64,000 nt of DNA from DAOMNO01 sp035443885 (GCA_035443885.1 DAOMNO010000012.1:1-64000), one strand, 5' to 3'; counted from the first letter of the stretch, positions 1 to 7,810 are shown. Notes: a model not told the origin generated them from the letters alone. Numbers and translations are program-made.

Positions 1-62
1 CCGGCGCTCTGGGCGTGTTCGCGCTTGCAGCGTTCGGCGCACGCCGGCGGAGACGTTCCTGA
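1..62 (+). CDS. C-terminal end of a PEP-CTERM-like exported protein (5' truncated by window edge)
   Basis: The frame open from base 3 ends at a TGA at 60-62 and encodes GALGVFALAAFGARRRRRS. This short hydrophobic stretch followed by five arginines matches the C-termini of the genes at 431, 42884 and 43903, so the fragment is the sorting tail of another member of that family. Its stop codon shares one base with the ATG of the next gene (TGATG), exactly as at 43903. The rest of the protein lies upstream of the window. Confidence 0.75.
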   Translation, partial: GALGVFALAAFGARRRRRS

Positions 63-373
63 TGACCCCTGAGCCTGCTTCCTACTGCCCGGCTGACCTC
101 AACGGCGATTTCCGGGTCGATGTGCAGGACCTGCTGATCCTGCTTGGCGCGTGGGGGCCTTGCCCCGGCGTGGTGACGACCGTCAAGTCGCTCTCCGAAG
201 AGATCGATGATGCGGGTCTCACCCAGCAGCAGTGGCAGGATTATTACAACATCATGACCGGCAACGCCTCGCAGCGCACCAAGGATAACTGGACGTGCTG
301 GTTCAATAACCGCATCACCCAGTGTCAGAATTGTCCGGTATGCCCCGGCTATGATCCGTTTGCAAACGACTAA
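62..373 (+). CDS. small dockerin-like protein with C-terminal Trp/Cys module
   Basis: A 103-residue protein with no signal peptide. Residues 9-33 form a single dockerin-like half repeat (DLNGDFRVDVQDLLILLGAWG) with the Asp/Asn spacing of a calcium loop. Residues 41-103 form a second module: SLS..I..AGLTQQQW, then WTCWFNN, then C88, C91 and C94 in QCQNCPVCPGYDPF. The same module ends the proteins at 43499 and 44541. The ATG overlaps the upstream stop by one base (TGATG), so translation is probably coupled to the sorting-signal gene before it. Compared with the copy at 43499 it has one dockerin half repeat fewer. No function is known to me. Without a signal peptide its export is unexplained, and it may be a detached domain of a once larger protein. 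Confidence 0.7.
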   Translation: MTPEPASYCPADLNGDFRVDVQDLLILLGAWGPCPGVVTTVKSLSEEIDDAGLTQQQWQDYYNIMTGNASQRTKDNWTCWFNNRITQCQNCPVCPGYDPFAND

Positions 374-376
374 CCG

Positions 377-410
377 TATCGGGGCCGCGCCGAACGGCGC
401 GGCCCCGATA
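377..410 (+). terminator. GC-rich hairpin between dockerin gene and next gene
   Basis: A perfect 15-bp stem (TATCGGGGCCGCGCC against its complement) with loop GAAC begins three bases after the dockerin stop codon. No T-run follows, so it is not a classical intrinsic terminator. It could stabilise the upstream transcript or attenuate read-through into the gene at 431. Similar hairpins follow the related genes at 43499 and 44541. Confidence 0.5.
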
Positions 411-430
411 CATTGATTCGAGGTATTCTC

Positions 431-988
431 ATGCGATTCTTTCCTTTTATGTTCGGTGTTGTCGTGAGCTTTTCGTCCTCAGCCGCCGCCGCAGTGATTC
501 AGTACACCAGCAAAGCTGAATGGCAGGCTGTGGTCGGTTCATATTCAACGATTGACTTCACAGGGTTTGCGCACGGCACTCCGCTTCACTCGCAGTACAC
601 AGAGCAATATGGCATTACATTCGATGTAACAATGAACAATATTGTCCACACCAGCTCATTTCCCAACGATGGGCAGGGTGTTCGCGGCCAGCCGGGCTCT
701 CGATTCTATTTCGAGACGCCACAGAAGTGGATTGCTGTAGACTTTGTGGGAAACATTCGTATCCGCTTATTATACCAGGGCGAGATTATTTATACTAGCA
801 GTGAATACTCGGGGTCACTTAGTGCATTTGCGGGGATTAAGTCTGATTATCTCTTTGACGAAGTATATATGTTTCGCAACAGCGGCAGCCCCACTTTCTA
901 CGACGACCTTTACGGCGTTCCTTCACCCGGCGCGCTGGGCGTGTTCTCGCTTGCGGCGTTCGGCTGCCGCCGGCGGAGACGGTCATGA
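431..988 (+). CDS. exported PEP-CTERM-like protein of the QYTxKxxW family
   Basis: A 185-residue protein with an N-terminal signal peptide (MRFFPFMFGVVVSF...AAAA) and a C-terminal sorting tail (PSPGALGVFSLAAF...RRRRR). The mature part starts VIQYTSKAEW and contains STIDFTG, the shared signature of three paralogues in this window (also 42884 and 43903). The body is otherwise beta-rich and has no catalytic motif I recognise. The ATG at 431 is preceded by GAGG 8 bases upstream. A TTG at 413 in the same frame has no such support. PEP-CTERM-type tails are known to direct proteins to an exosortase-like processing route and the cell surface. The substrate or partner here is unknown, but the neighbouring dockerin gene suggests a joint surface role. 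Confidence 0.7.
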   Translation: MRFFPFMFGVVVSFSSSAAAAVIQYTSKAEWQAVVGSYSTIDFTGFAHGTPLHSQYTEQYGITFDVTMNNIVHTSSFPNDGQGVRGQPGSRFYFETPQKWIAVDFVGNIRIRLLYQGEIIYTSSEYSGSLSAFAGIKSDYLFDEVYMFRNSGSPTFYDDLYGVPSPGALGVFSLAAFGCRRRRRS

Positions 989-993
989 CGGCG

Positions 994-1180
994 TAGGGTG
1001 GGCAATTGCTCACCATGGTTTTTGTTTAGAGTTGGACCATCGCGTATCACCAGTCAATGGCGGACCATGCCCGCCCTACACACCGTGCTTCACGCTGCGC
1101 GATGAAGCATGGCACCCCGCCCTGAAATCGTGGAGCGTGCGTTGCGCGGTGCGTGCAGGTGGTGGGCGGTGCCCACGCTA
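994..1180. repeat. 187-bp segment bounded by inverted GGTGGGC-type repeats
   Basis: The left end (994-1014) is TAGGGTGGGCAATTGCTCACC. The right end, read on the minus strand (1180-1161), is TAGCGTGGGCACCGCCCACC. A third related palindrome lies at 1059-1075 (GGCGGACCATGCCCGCC). Each unit can fold on itself, and the outer pair forms an inverted repeat, as in miniature transposable or REP-like elements. No transposase is encoded nearby. Confidence 0.5.
1086..1109. repeat. palindromic repeat TGCTTCA-N10-TGAAGCA, copy 1
   Basis: The arms TGCTTCA and TGAAGCA flank a 10-base loop CGCTGCGCGA. The same arms and loop recur at 1327-1352 in direct orientation. Confidence 0.6.
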
Positions 1181-1326
1181 CGACGGTTGATATGTTGACT
1201 CGTTCTTCATCATCTCCGCGCTCTCCGCGTGCTCCGTGGTGAATATTGCTTACCCTTTCCGGAAATGCGACAATGATGCGGGGCGTTCGTTGAGTGAATG
1301 GTTGAACGGAATCAACGCGAGTTCTC

Positions 1327-1352
1327 ATGCTTCACGCTGCGCGATGAAGCAT
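1327..1352. repeat. palindromic repeat ATGCTTCA-N10-TGAAGCAT, copy 2
   Basis: This is the second copy of the element at 1086-1109, with an identical loop and one more base pair in the stem. It lies about 50 bases before the gene at 1406. Confidence 0.6.
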
Positions 1353-1405
1353 CACACCCCCCTTGCCGTGCCCGCTGCCAGCCGCCCTGATATCATGCGT
1401 GCCCC

Positions 1406-2617
1406 ATGGCGACGCACGATTCCCACAGCACATTGCGGCTTTCCTCACTGGTCATTCATGGCGGGCAGCGCCCCGACCCCACCACCGGCGCGGTCATGCC
1501 GCCGGTGTATCTCACCTCCACCTACGCGCAGGAGTCGCCCGGCGTTCACAAGGGGTTCGAGTACTCGCGTAGCCACAACCCTACGCGATATGCCTTCGAG
1601 CGGTGCATCGCTGCGGTGGAAGGCAGCGGCCTAATCGAATCGCAGGATGTAACCACTGGCGGGTTTGCGTTCTCCTCCGGCCTCGCAGCCACTGCCACCT
1701 GTCTCGAACTGCTGGACTCGGGCGATCATCTCATTGCGATGGACGATCTGTACGGCGGCACGTATCGGCTGATGACGCGCGTGCGCGAGCGTTCGATGGG
1801 GCTGAAGGTGTCGTATGTCGACATGGTGGATGCTGCACGGATTGAAGCGGCCATCACGCCTCGCACGAAGATGATCTGGGTGGAAACGCCTACGAATCCG
1901 ACACTGAAGATCGTTGATCTTCGCGCAGTTGCGGCGATCGCGCAGAAGCACAACATCATCACCGTGTGCGACAACACGTTTGCCACGCCGATCTTGCAGC
2001 GGCCGCTCTCCATGGGCTTCGATATCGTCATGCACTCCGCAACGAAATACCTCGGGGGGCATTCCGATGTGATCGGCGGCGTGCTGGTTACGCGGCGTGC
2101 GGACCTCGCCGAGAAGCTGCGCTTCATGCAGAACGCCATCGGCTCCGTCATGAGCGCGTTCGATTCCTATCTCGTGCTTCGCGGGATGAAGACGCTGGCC
2201 TTGCGCATGGCACGGCATTGCGAAAGTGCGCAGCGCATCGCAGAGTGGCTGGAGAACCACCCGAAGATCAGCAGCGTTGTGTATCCCGGCCTTGCCTCGC
2301 ATCCGCAGCATGATGTTGCAGCCCGTCAGATGAAGCTCGCATCAAGCGGGGATGGCTTCGGCGGCATGATTACGATCTTCCTGAAAGGCGGCCTCGCAGA
2401 ATCCCGCAGATTCCTCGAGCGTGTGCGACTTTTCGCGCTTGCGGAATCACTGGGCGGTGTGGAATCGCTCATTGAGCACCCTGCCATCATGACGCACGCA
2501 TCCGTGCCTGCGGAGACGCGCGCGAAGCTCGGCATCAGCGACACGCTCGTGCGAATCTCCGTAGGCATCGAAGATGTCGAAGATCTGATTGCGGACCTCT
2601 CTCAAGCTCTTGAGTGA
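1406..2617 (+). CDS. PLP-dependent cystathionine gamma-synthase/lyase family enzyme
   Basis: 403 residues, the usual length of the Cys/Met metabolism PLP family (trans-sulfuration enzymes). Seen motifs: SSLVIHGGQRPD at the N-terminus, PPVYLTSTYA, EYSRSHNPTR (phosphate and substrate binding), SSGLAATATC, VETPTNPTLKIVDL, VCDNTFATPILQRP, and SATKYLGGHSDV with K214 as the expected PLP Schiff-base lysine. Enzymes of this fold make or break cystathionine, or form homocysteine from an O-acylhomoserine. The sequence alone does not separate gamma-synthase, gamma-lyase and beta-lyase here, so no gene symbol is given. No clear ribosome binding site precedes the ATG. It lies 20 bp before pgi on the same strand and may share its transcript. 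Confidence 0.9.
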   Translation: MATHDSHSTLRLSSLVIHGGQRPDPTTGAVMPPVYLTSTYAQESPGVHKGFEYSRSHNPTRYAFERCIAAVEGSGLIESQDVTTGGFAFSSGLAATATCLELLDSGDHLIAMDDLYGGTYRLMTRVRERSMGLKVSYVDMVDAARIEAAITPRTKMIWVETPTNPTLKIVDLRAVAAIAQKHNIITVCDNTFATPILQRPLSMGFDIVMHSATKYLGGHSDVIGGVLVTRRADLAEKLRFMQNAIGSVMSAFDSYLVLRGMKTLALRMARHCESAQRIAEWLENHPKISSVVYPGLASHPQHDVAARQMKLASSGDGFGGMITIFLKGGLAESRRFLERVRLFALAESLGGVESLIEHPAIMTHASVPAETRAKLGISDTLVRISVGIEDVEDLIADLSQALE

Positions 2618-2637
2618 GCCTTTGCAAGTAGTCAAAC

Positions 2638-4038
2638 ATGAACAGTCTCACGATCGACTTCGCCAACTGCTTTTCCGATCGCGTCGGCTCGAATGGGCTG
2701 AGCCGCGATGCGTTTGAGAAGGCGGCCGCTTCGCTGGCGGAACTGACGGCACAACTTGAAGCGACGCGAGGCACCGGCTGGGAGCGATGGCGCAACCTGC
2801 CCTTCGCCCCCGTGCGAAACGAGCATGTGAACGCGGTAACCATGCTCGTTGACAAACATCGTGAGCGAACAGAGAACCTGGTCGTGCTGGGCATCGGCGG
2901 CAGCGCGCTGGGCAACATCGCTTTGCAGGCCGCGCTCAACCCTGTTACGTACAACCTCATCCCACGTGAGAAACGAGGCGGGCCGCGTTTGTTCGTGCTG
3001 GACAATGTCGATCCGCATCTCGTCGGGCAGACTTTGGAAGAAGTGCGGCGAATCGATCCCGGCTTTGAGCGCACAATCATCAACGTCGTCAGCAAATCAG
3101 GTGAAACCGCGGAGACGGCGGCACAGTTCATCATCGCAAGGTCGATGCTGAAGAACGCGCTCGGCGCGAAGTATGCGGAGCACATCGTGGCGGTAACAGA
3201 CCCCAAAGCTGGCACGATGCGGAAGATTTGCGACGCGGAAGGTTATGCCACGCTCCCCGTGCCTGAAGGCGTTGGCGGCCGCTTCAGCGTGCTTTCACCT
3301 GTTGGCCTGTTCAGCGCAGCCATGTGCGGCATCGACATTCACGCGCTACTCGACGGGGCAGCGGCAATGGATCAGCGATGCAGCGATACGAATGCGAAGA
3401 ACAATCCCGCAGCGACGCTGGCGTGGCTGCTCATGCAGTTCACAGCGAAGGGCAAGCGCAATCACGTCCTCATGCCTTACGCGAATAATCTTTATCTACT
3501 TGCAGACTGGTTCCGTCAGCTCTGGGCAGAATCGCTCGGCAAGCGATTCGATCGCGAAGGCAAGGAAGTGTTCGCAGGAGCGACACCGATCAAAGCGCTC
3601 GGCACGACCGACCAGCACAGCCAGGTCCAGCTCTATCGTGAAGGACCGAACGACAAAGTGTTCGGCTTCGTCGAAGTGGAGTCGTTTGAGCACGATGTCG
3701 CCATTCCGAACGATCTTGATGTGGAACAGCTCAAGTATCTGCAAGGGTCAACGCTTGGCATGCTGCTGAACGCCGAGAAGCGGGCCACGGAGTATGCGTT
3801 CATCGAAAGCGAGCGGCCGAACTTCACAATCCGGTTCCCACGTGTGAACGCAAGGCATGTTGGCGAGTTCCTTCAGCTCTGGATGGTTACAACAGCGTAT
3901 GCAGGGCTGATGCTGAACATTGATGCCTATGACCAGCCTGCGGTGGAGACGGGCAAAGTGGCGACATTCGGCCTGATGGGGCGCGCGGGCTATGAAGAAT
4001 GGAAGCATCGCGTGGAAAACGCCCTTAGGCGCCGGTAA
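2638..4038 (+). CDS. pgi: glucose-6-phosphate isomerase
   Basis: 466 residues. It interconverts glucose 6-phosphate and fructose 6-phosphate in the cytoplasm (glycolysis/gluconeogenesis). The sugar-isomerase (SIS) fold is visible in LGIGGSALGN and in VVSKSGETAETAAQF, which binds the phosphate. The PGI signature region reads GTTDQHSQVQLYREGPND, with the conserved active-site Gln/His neighbourhood. The length fits the compact bacterial form rather than the 550-residue enterobacterial enzyme. It starts 20 bp after the PLP enzyme and is followed by a small FmdB-like gene. Confidence 0.95.
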   Translation: MNSLTIDFANCFSDRVGSNGLSRDAFEKAAASLAELTAQLEATRGTGWERWRNLPFAPVRNEHVNAVTMLVDKHRERTENLVVLGIGGSALGNIALQAALNPVTYNLIPREKRGGPRLFVLDNVDPHLVGQTLEEVRRIDPGFERTIINVVSKSGETAETAAQFIIARSMLKNALGAKYAEHIVAVTDPKAGTMRKICDAEGYATLPVPEGVGGRFSVLSPVGLFSAAMCGIDIHALLDGAAAMDQRCSDTNAKNNPAATLAWLLMQFTAKGKRNHVLMPYANNLYLLADWFRQLWAESLGKRFDREGKEVFAGATPIKALGTTDQHSQVQLYREGPNDKVFGFVEVESFEHDVAIPNDLDVEQLKYLQGSTLGMLLNAEKRATEYAFIESERPNFTIRFPRVNARHVGEFLQLWMVTTAYAGLMLNIDAYDQPAVETGKVATFGLMGRAGYEEWKHRVENALRRR

Positions 4039-4085
4039 GGGTGCTGGCGCGTTGATTTGCCGACTTGCCTCTCTATGATTTCGCC

Positions 4086-4307
4086 ATGCCCATGTACGAA
4101 TACATCTCGGAAGACGGCGAGACGATTGAGTTGCTGCGCCCAATGAAAGATGCTGATGCGCCGGTGGACGATCCGAAGGGCAAGGGCCGCAAGTTCACGC
4201 GCAAGCTGAGTACGTTCATGACGGGTTCGTCCACCGCTGGCGGTTCCGGTCACGTACATGGCGGCGGGTGTGGGTGCGGCAACCCTCATGGCCCGTGCAG
4301 CAACTAA
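4086..4307 (+). CDS. FmdB-like small protein lacking the zinc-ribbon cysteines
   Basis: 73 residues starting MPMYEYISEDG. FmdB-family zinc-ribbon proteins begin MPxYEYxCxxCG. Here the start and overall layout are kept, including a Lys/Arg stretch, RKLSTF and a Gly/Cys-rich tail (GGGCGCGNPHGPC), but the two CxxC pairs of the ribbon are replaced. I infer a degenerate FmdB relative. An upstream in-frame ATG at 4065 would add seven residues, but the internal ATG gives the family-typical N-terminus. It lies 47 bp after pgi and is convergent with the flagellin gene. Function unknown. Confidence 0.65.
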   Translation: MPMYEYISEDGETIELLRPMKDADAPVDDPKGKGRKFTRKLSTFMTGSSTAGGSGHVHGGGCGCGNPHGPCSN

Positions 4308-4336
4308 CTGCGCGAACGCATCAAATTAGCATCAAT

Positions 4337-4370
4337 AAAAAACAGCGGCGATCCTTTGGGATCGCCGCTG
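4337..4370 (-). terminator. intrinsic terminator of the flagellin gene
   Basis: Read on the minus strand, a 12-bp perfect stem (CAGCGGCGATCC with its complement, 4-base loop) is followed by six T residues. It lies 36 bases past the flagellin stop codon, in the gap between convergent genes. Confidence 0.9.
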
Positions 4371-4405
4371 CGTGCGGTTAAGGGAGCTGTCGCGCGAGCC
4401 TGGTC

Positions 4406-5869
4406 TTAGCCGAGCAGCGCCAGCACGGACTGCGGCTGAGCGTTGGCGATGGCCAGCGCCTGCGTGGCAGCCTGTGAGAGAATCTGCTGCCGCGTGAGCA
4501 TTGCCGTCTCCTGAGCGAAGTCGGTGTCACGAATAACGGATTCAGCAGCCGAGGTGTTCTCGAGCGCGACGCCGAGATTGTTCATCGTGGCGGCCACGGT
4601 GTTCTTCTGGAACGCGCCGAGTCGGCCACGCAGACCGGAGACCTGCTTGATGGCTGCGTCCACGATGTTCTGAGCAGCGCTGAGGTCGCCGTTGACGACG
4701 TTGGCTGTGCCGCCTGCCTTCACGCTGGAAAGCACGCCGACGACGCCGTTGCCGAGGTTGCCAGTGGTTACTGCACCGATACCGAGCGTGGTCTTGCCAG
4801 CGAGGCTGACCTTGGGCGACAGGTTGAAGTTGGCACCACCGCCGGTGATGTTGAACGTGGTGGACTGGTTCGTGTTGTTGAGGGCGCTGAGGCCATCAAT
4901 CGACACCGCCAGGCTGAGGCCATCGCTGGACACACGGGCGGAGAGGCCGTCCGTAATGGCCTGCTGTCCGTTGATAAGGATCGTGGCATTGCGGCCATGA
5001 TCGGTCAGGCTGGTGGTGCCAGCGCCACCGCTGGCGGCTTCGAACATGAGGCCCGCCGAGCTGCCGTGAACGATTTGAGAGCGAACGAACTCGTTGGCGC
5101 CGAACTCGGTGGAGCGAAGCTGCACGCGAACCGCGCTGGCGGTCGTGGAAGCCCGCACACCAGTGGCCTCGGTGAAGGTGTTGATGGCGGCGATCACGTT
5201 CGCCTGCGTCGTGCCTTCCGCGAAGGTGAACTGCTGCGAGCCTTTATTGCCGACAACTTCGATGGTGATTGAGCCGTTGCCGCCGTTGTCAATGGCTGAA
5301 CTGGTGTAGAAGAACACCTGACCGCGCTGCGCCGACTGCGTGACCTGAACAGTCACAGCCATCGCGCCGCCCGAGTCGCTGAGCTTGGCGGACTGGATAT
5401 CGACGTTGGTCAGCGAAGCGGCCACGCCAGTCGTGGTGTAGTCGAAGTTACCGTTCAGCAGCTTGGTGCCGTTGAAGCTGGTCGAGTTGGCGATGCGATC
5501 GATGGTGGAGAGGATCGAGTCGATCTGAAGCTGGTTCGCTTCCTTCTCCTGAGCGGAGACGCCTGCTTCGTTCGCGCTCTCGCCGATCAGCGACTGAAGC
5601 TCAAGAAGAAGGTTGTTGATTTCCTGGAGACCACCTTCAGCGACGTTCACCACCTGCTCGGCACGCTGGGCGTTGCCGATGGCGGCTGAAATCGCAGCTT
5701 TCTCAGCGCGAAGGTTTTCGCTGGCGATCAAGCCGGCGGGGTTGTCGGCGCCTCGATTGATGCGAAGGCCGGTGCTGAGCCGTTCGAGACTCGTCACAAG
5801 CCCTCGGCTCTGATTTCCCAGCACGCGCTGGGCGAGCATGGACGAAACGTTTGTGTTGATGCGACTCAT
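4406..5869 (-). CDS. fliC: flagellin (filament protein), copy 1
   Basis: 487 residues. The N-terminal D0/D1 helix region is canonical (MSRINTNVSSMLAQRVL, then LERLSTGLRINRGADNPAGL), and so is the C-terminal one (VIRDTDFAQETAMLTRQQIL...SVLALLG). The middle carries a flagellin IN-type motif (SITIEVVGN...TFAEGT) and a variable surface domain. There is no cysteine. The start is fixed by GGAGG seven bases before the ATG at 5869; an in-frame ATG at 5887 would add MFTEDI and lacks support. The ribosome binding site sits inside an ACGGA motif, a possible CsrA target. A sigma-28-like promoter lies 218 bp upstream and a strong terminator follows. The protein is exported by the flagellar type III system and assembles into the filament. 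Confidence 0.95.
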   Translation of the reverse strand: MSRINTNVSSMLAQRVLGNQSRGLVTSLERLSTGLRINRGADNPAGLIASENLRAEKAAISAAIGNAQRAEQVVNVAEGGLQEINNLLLELQSLIGESANEAGVSAQEKEANQLQIDSILSTIDRIANSTSFNGTKLLNGNFDYTTTGVAASLTNVDIQSAKLSDSGGAMAVTVQVTQSAQRGQVFFYTSSAIDNGGNGSITIEVVGNKGSQQFTFAEGTTQANVIAAINTFTEATGVRASTTASAVRVQLRSTEFGANEFVRSQIVHGSSAGLMFEAASGGAGTTSLTDHGRNATILINGQQAITDGLSARVSSDGLSLAVSIDGLSALNNTNQSTTFNITGGGANFNLSPKVSLAGKTTLGIGAVTTGNLGNGVVGVLSSVKAGGTANVVNGDLSAAQNIVDAAIKQVSGLRGRLGAFQKNTVAATMNNLGVALENTSAAESVIRDTDFAQETAMLTRQQILSQAATQALAIANAQPQSVLALLG

Positions 5870-5873
5870 GATG

Positions 5874-5881
5874 TCCTCCGT
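5874..5881 (-). promoter_or_regulatory. ribosome binding site of flagellin 1 overlapping an ANGGA motif
   Basis: On the minus strand this reads ACGGAGGA, 4 bases before the ATG counted from its last base. GGAGG is the Shine-Dalgarno. ACGGA matches the ANGGA core bound by CsrA, whose gene is two genes upstream. Translational control at this site is inferred. Confidence 0.5.
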
Positions 5882-6086
5882 GAACACGCGCTGGCCAGTT
5901 TGCCTGACCTTGCACTCCCTTACGAATCTGCCGTGGGATCACCCTGATCCGGGGCTGCGGGCCGCACTGCCCCGCACTCGCCTTTGCACGTAACGGATTG
6001 CATCCTGTTGAGCCTCTCAACGTCGTGGATGAATCCGCTCCCCTTGGCGATCGCCTCACACGGCGGACCTTGGGGATCGATCAGAG

Positions 6087-6113
6087 CTATCGTCGCGCAG
6101 AAAGGGGCACTTA
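6087..6113 (-). promoter_or_regulatory. sigma-28-like flagellin promoter
   Basis: On the minus strand TAAG, 15 bases, then GACGATAG. The flagellar sigma-28 consensus is TAAA-N15-GCCGATAA, so spacing is exact and 9 of 12 positions match. It would give a leader of about 215 bases before flagellin 1. The remaining 5870-6316 interval holds this leader, two hairpins near the flagellin 2 end, and no supported gene. Confidence 0.5.
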
Positions 6114-6225
6114 ACCGGACCACGCATTCTGGAAAGAAATCTCTCGACGTTCTGGGAGCTTGGGTCGCGGCGCCGACAACCACAACGCGAATGATTTCCC
6201 AGAAAAACCCACGTCAATACGCAAA

Positions 6226-6252
6226 GCAACCTCCTGAAAATCAGGAGGTTGC
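6226..6252 (-). terminator. hairpin downstream of flagellin 2
   Basis: GCAACCTCCTGA and its complement form a 12-bp stem with a 3-base loop. On the minus strand only TTT follows, so the U-run is weak. A second hairpin (GCCTGCA/TGCAGGC, 6278-6300) lies nearer the stop codon. Together they probably end the flagellin 2 transcript. Confidence 0.5.
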
Positions 6253-6316
6253 GCGTTCATCACATATTCGCTTATAGGCCTGCACCCCACCGATGCAGGC
6301 TCTTGTTCACATAGGA

Positions 6317-7804
6317 CTATCCGAGAAGAGCAAGCACATTTTGCGCGTTGACGTTGGCTGTTGCCAGCACTGAAGTGCCTGCCTGGGTCAGAATCTGAGC
6401 CCGCGTGAGAGCCGCCGTCTCCTTTGCGAAGTCCGCATCGCGGATTCTGGATTCGCTTGATGTGATGTTCTCAAGTCCGATCTGCAAGGCGCGGATGTTC
6501 GGCTGGATCGTGTTACGCTCGAACGCGCCCAATCGGCCTCGAATGATCGAGATATCGTTGATGGCGGATTCGAGCACTCTGGTCGCGTTGGCGGACTGCC
6601 CCTTCACGATGGCGTTGTCACCGCCCGCCTTGAGCGAGTCAAGGAAGTAGCGGACGCCGTCAATCGACGTGCCCCCAAGCTGGCTGGCCGCGACCGACTG
6701 CACACCAAACCCGATCTGCTGGTTTGAGTTGATCGTTGGCCCAAGCTGGAAGGTCGAGCCGCCGCCGGTGATGTGGAATGATGAAGTAAGGCTGCCAACA
6801 GTCGTATTGAACGCCGTGGATAGCGTGAATTCCGCGCTCAAGCCGGGCGAGTTGATGGAAACATCCAGCCCCTTGCCTCGTGCGAGCGCGCCGTTGACAA
6901 CCGCCGTTACATCGCGTCCTTCGCCTCGTGTTACCGCTGTGGCCGTTCCCTTGGCGGGATACAGCGTGAACAACTCGCCACCGGAGCCGATCTTGCGGAC
7001 GGAGACGAACTGATCGGCACCGTAGGCGGTGGAGTTGAACCTCATGCCGCTGTTGCCACCGCTGGTTACGTTGAAGAACGACGCGCTGACGCCAGTGGAC
7101 TCCTTATAGGTGTTCACCGCTGCGATGATTGATGCGTATGTCGTGCCAGAGGCAAACGTCAACGTCTGCACACCGAGGTTACCCGCCACTTCAATCGTAA
7201 CCGTGCTGGCGAGTGCGCCGGTCTGCGCGCCGTTGATGCCTGAAAGGAAGAGCGAGCCTGTTCGGGCCGACGCCACCACTTGCACGCCGACGGGCACGGT
7301 CGCATTGTTGCCGAACTGCGCACTGAACACTTTGGCGCGGGTCAACTCTGCGTTGTTCACACCTGATGTGATGTAATCCATCGACCCGTTGAGCAACTGC
7401 ATGCCTGCAAAGGTCGCCGTGTTCGAGATGCGCGTGATGGATTCGATCGCGCTGTCGATCTGAAGCTGGTTCGCTTCGATCTCTTCCGCGCTCAATGCGC
7501 CGGTGTTGGCCGCCTCGACGACCAGTGACTTGATCGAGTTGAGCAGGTCGGCCACTTCCGCAAGGTATGCCTCTGTCGTTGAGATGACGAGACTGGCTCG
7601 CTCAGAGTTGTGAATCGCCTGGTCAAGCCCCTGCACTTCGCTGCGCAGCCGCTCGGAAACAATCAAACCGGCGGGGTCATCCGCACCGCGGTTGATCCGA
7701 AGTCCGGTGGAAAGCCTTTGCAGGCGAACGGCAAGGTCGTTGTGCGACCGGCTGAGATTGCTTTGTGCGATAAGTGATGCGACGTTGGTATTGATCCTAG
7801 CCAT
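6317..7804 (-). CDS. fliC: flagellin (filament protein), copy 2
   Basis: 495 residues, paralogue of the downstream flagellin. N-terminus MARINTNVASLIAQSNL with LQRLSTGLRINRGADDPAGL; C-terminus RIRDADFAKETAALTRAQIL...NVLALLG. A flagellin IN-type motif is visible (TVTIEVAGNLGVQTLTFASGTT), again with a variable central domain and no cysteine. A near-perfect ribosome binding site, AAGGAGG, lies 6 bases before the ATG. The gene follows csrA by 129 bp on the same strand. The leader has three ANGGA motifs, including one over the ribosome binding site, consistent with CsrA repression relieved by FliW. The two flagellins may be used in different parts of the filament or at different times; the sequence does not say which. 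Confidence 0.95.
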   Translation of the reverse strand: MARINTNVASLIAQSNLSRSHNDLAVRLQRLSTGLRINRGADDPAGLIVSERLRSEVQGLDQAIHNSERASLVISTTEAYLAEVADLLNSIKSLVVEAANTGALSAEEIEANQLQIDSAIESITRISNTATFAGMQLLNGSMDYITSGVNNAELTRAKVFSAQFGNNATVPVGVQVVASARTGSLFLSGINGAQTGALASTVTIEVAGNLGVQTLTFASGTTYASIIAAVNTYKESTGVSASFFNVTSGGNSGMRFNSTAYGADQFVSVRKIGSGGELFTLYPAKGTATAVTRGEGRDVTAVVNGALARGKGLDVSINSPGLSAEFTLSTAFNTTVGSLTSSFHITGGGSTFQLGPTINSNQQIGFGVQSVAASQLGGTSIDGVRYFLDSLKAGGDNAIVKGQSANATRVLESAINDISIIRGRLGAFERNTIQPNIRALQIGLENITSSESRIRDADFAKETAALTRAQILTQAGTSVLATANVNAQNVLALLG

Positions 7805-7810
7805 GGCAAT

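Larger units (their letters stand above)
989..1405. other. repeat-rich intergenic region without a supported gene
   Basis: This 417-bp stretch holds several short palindromes of the TAGGGTGGGCAnnGCCCACC kind, two copies of a TGCTTCA...TGAAGCA palindrome, and a CTCCGCGCTCTCCGCGTGCTCCGTGGTGA tract (1214-1241) made of imperfect CTCCGYG units. The open frames that cross it have no recognisable product and no ribosome binding site. It looks like accumulated dispersed repeats. Confidence 0.6.
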
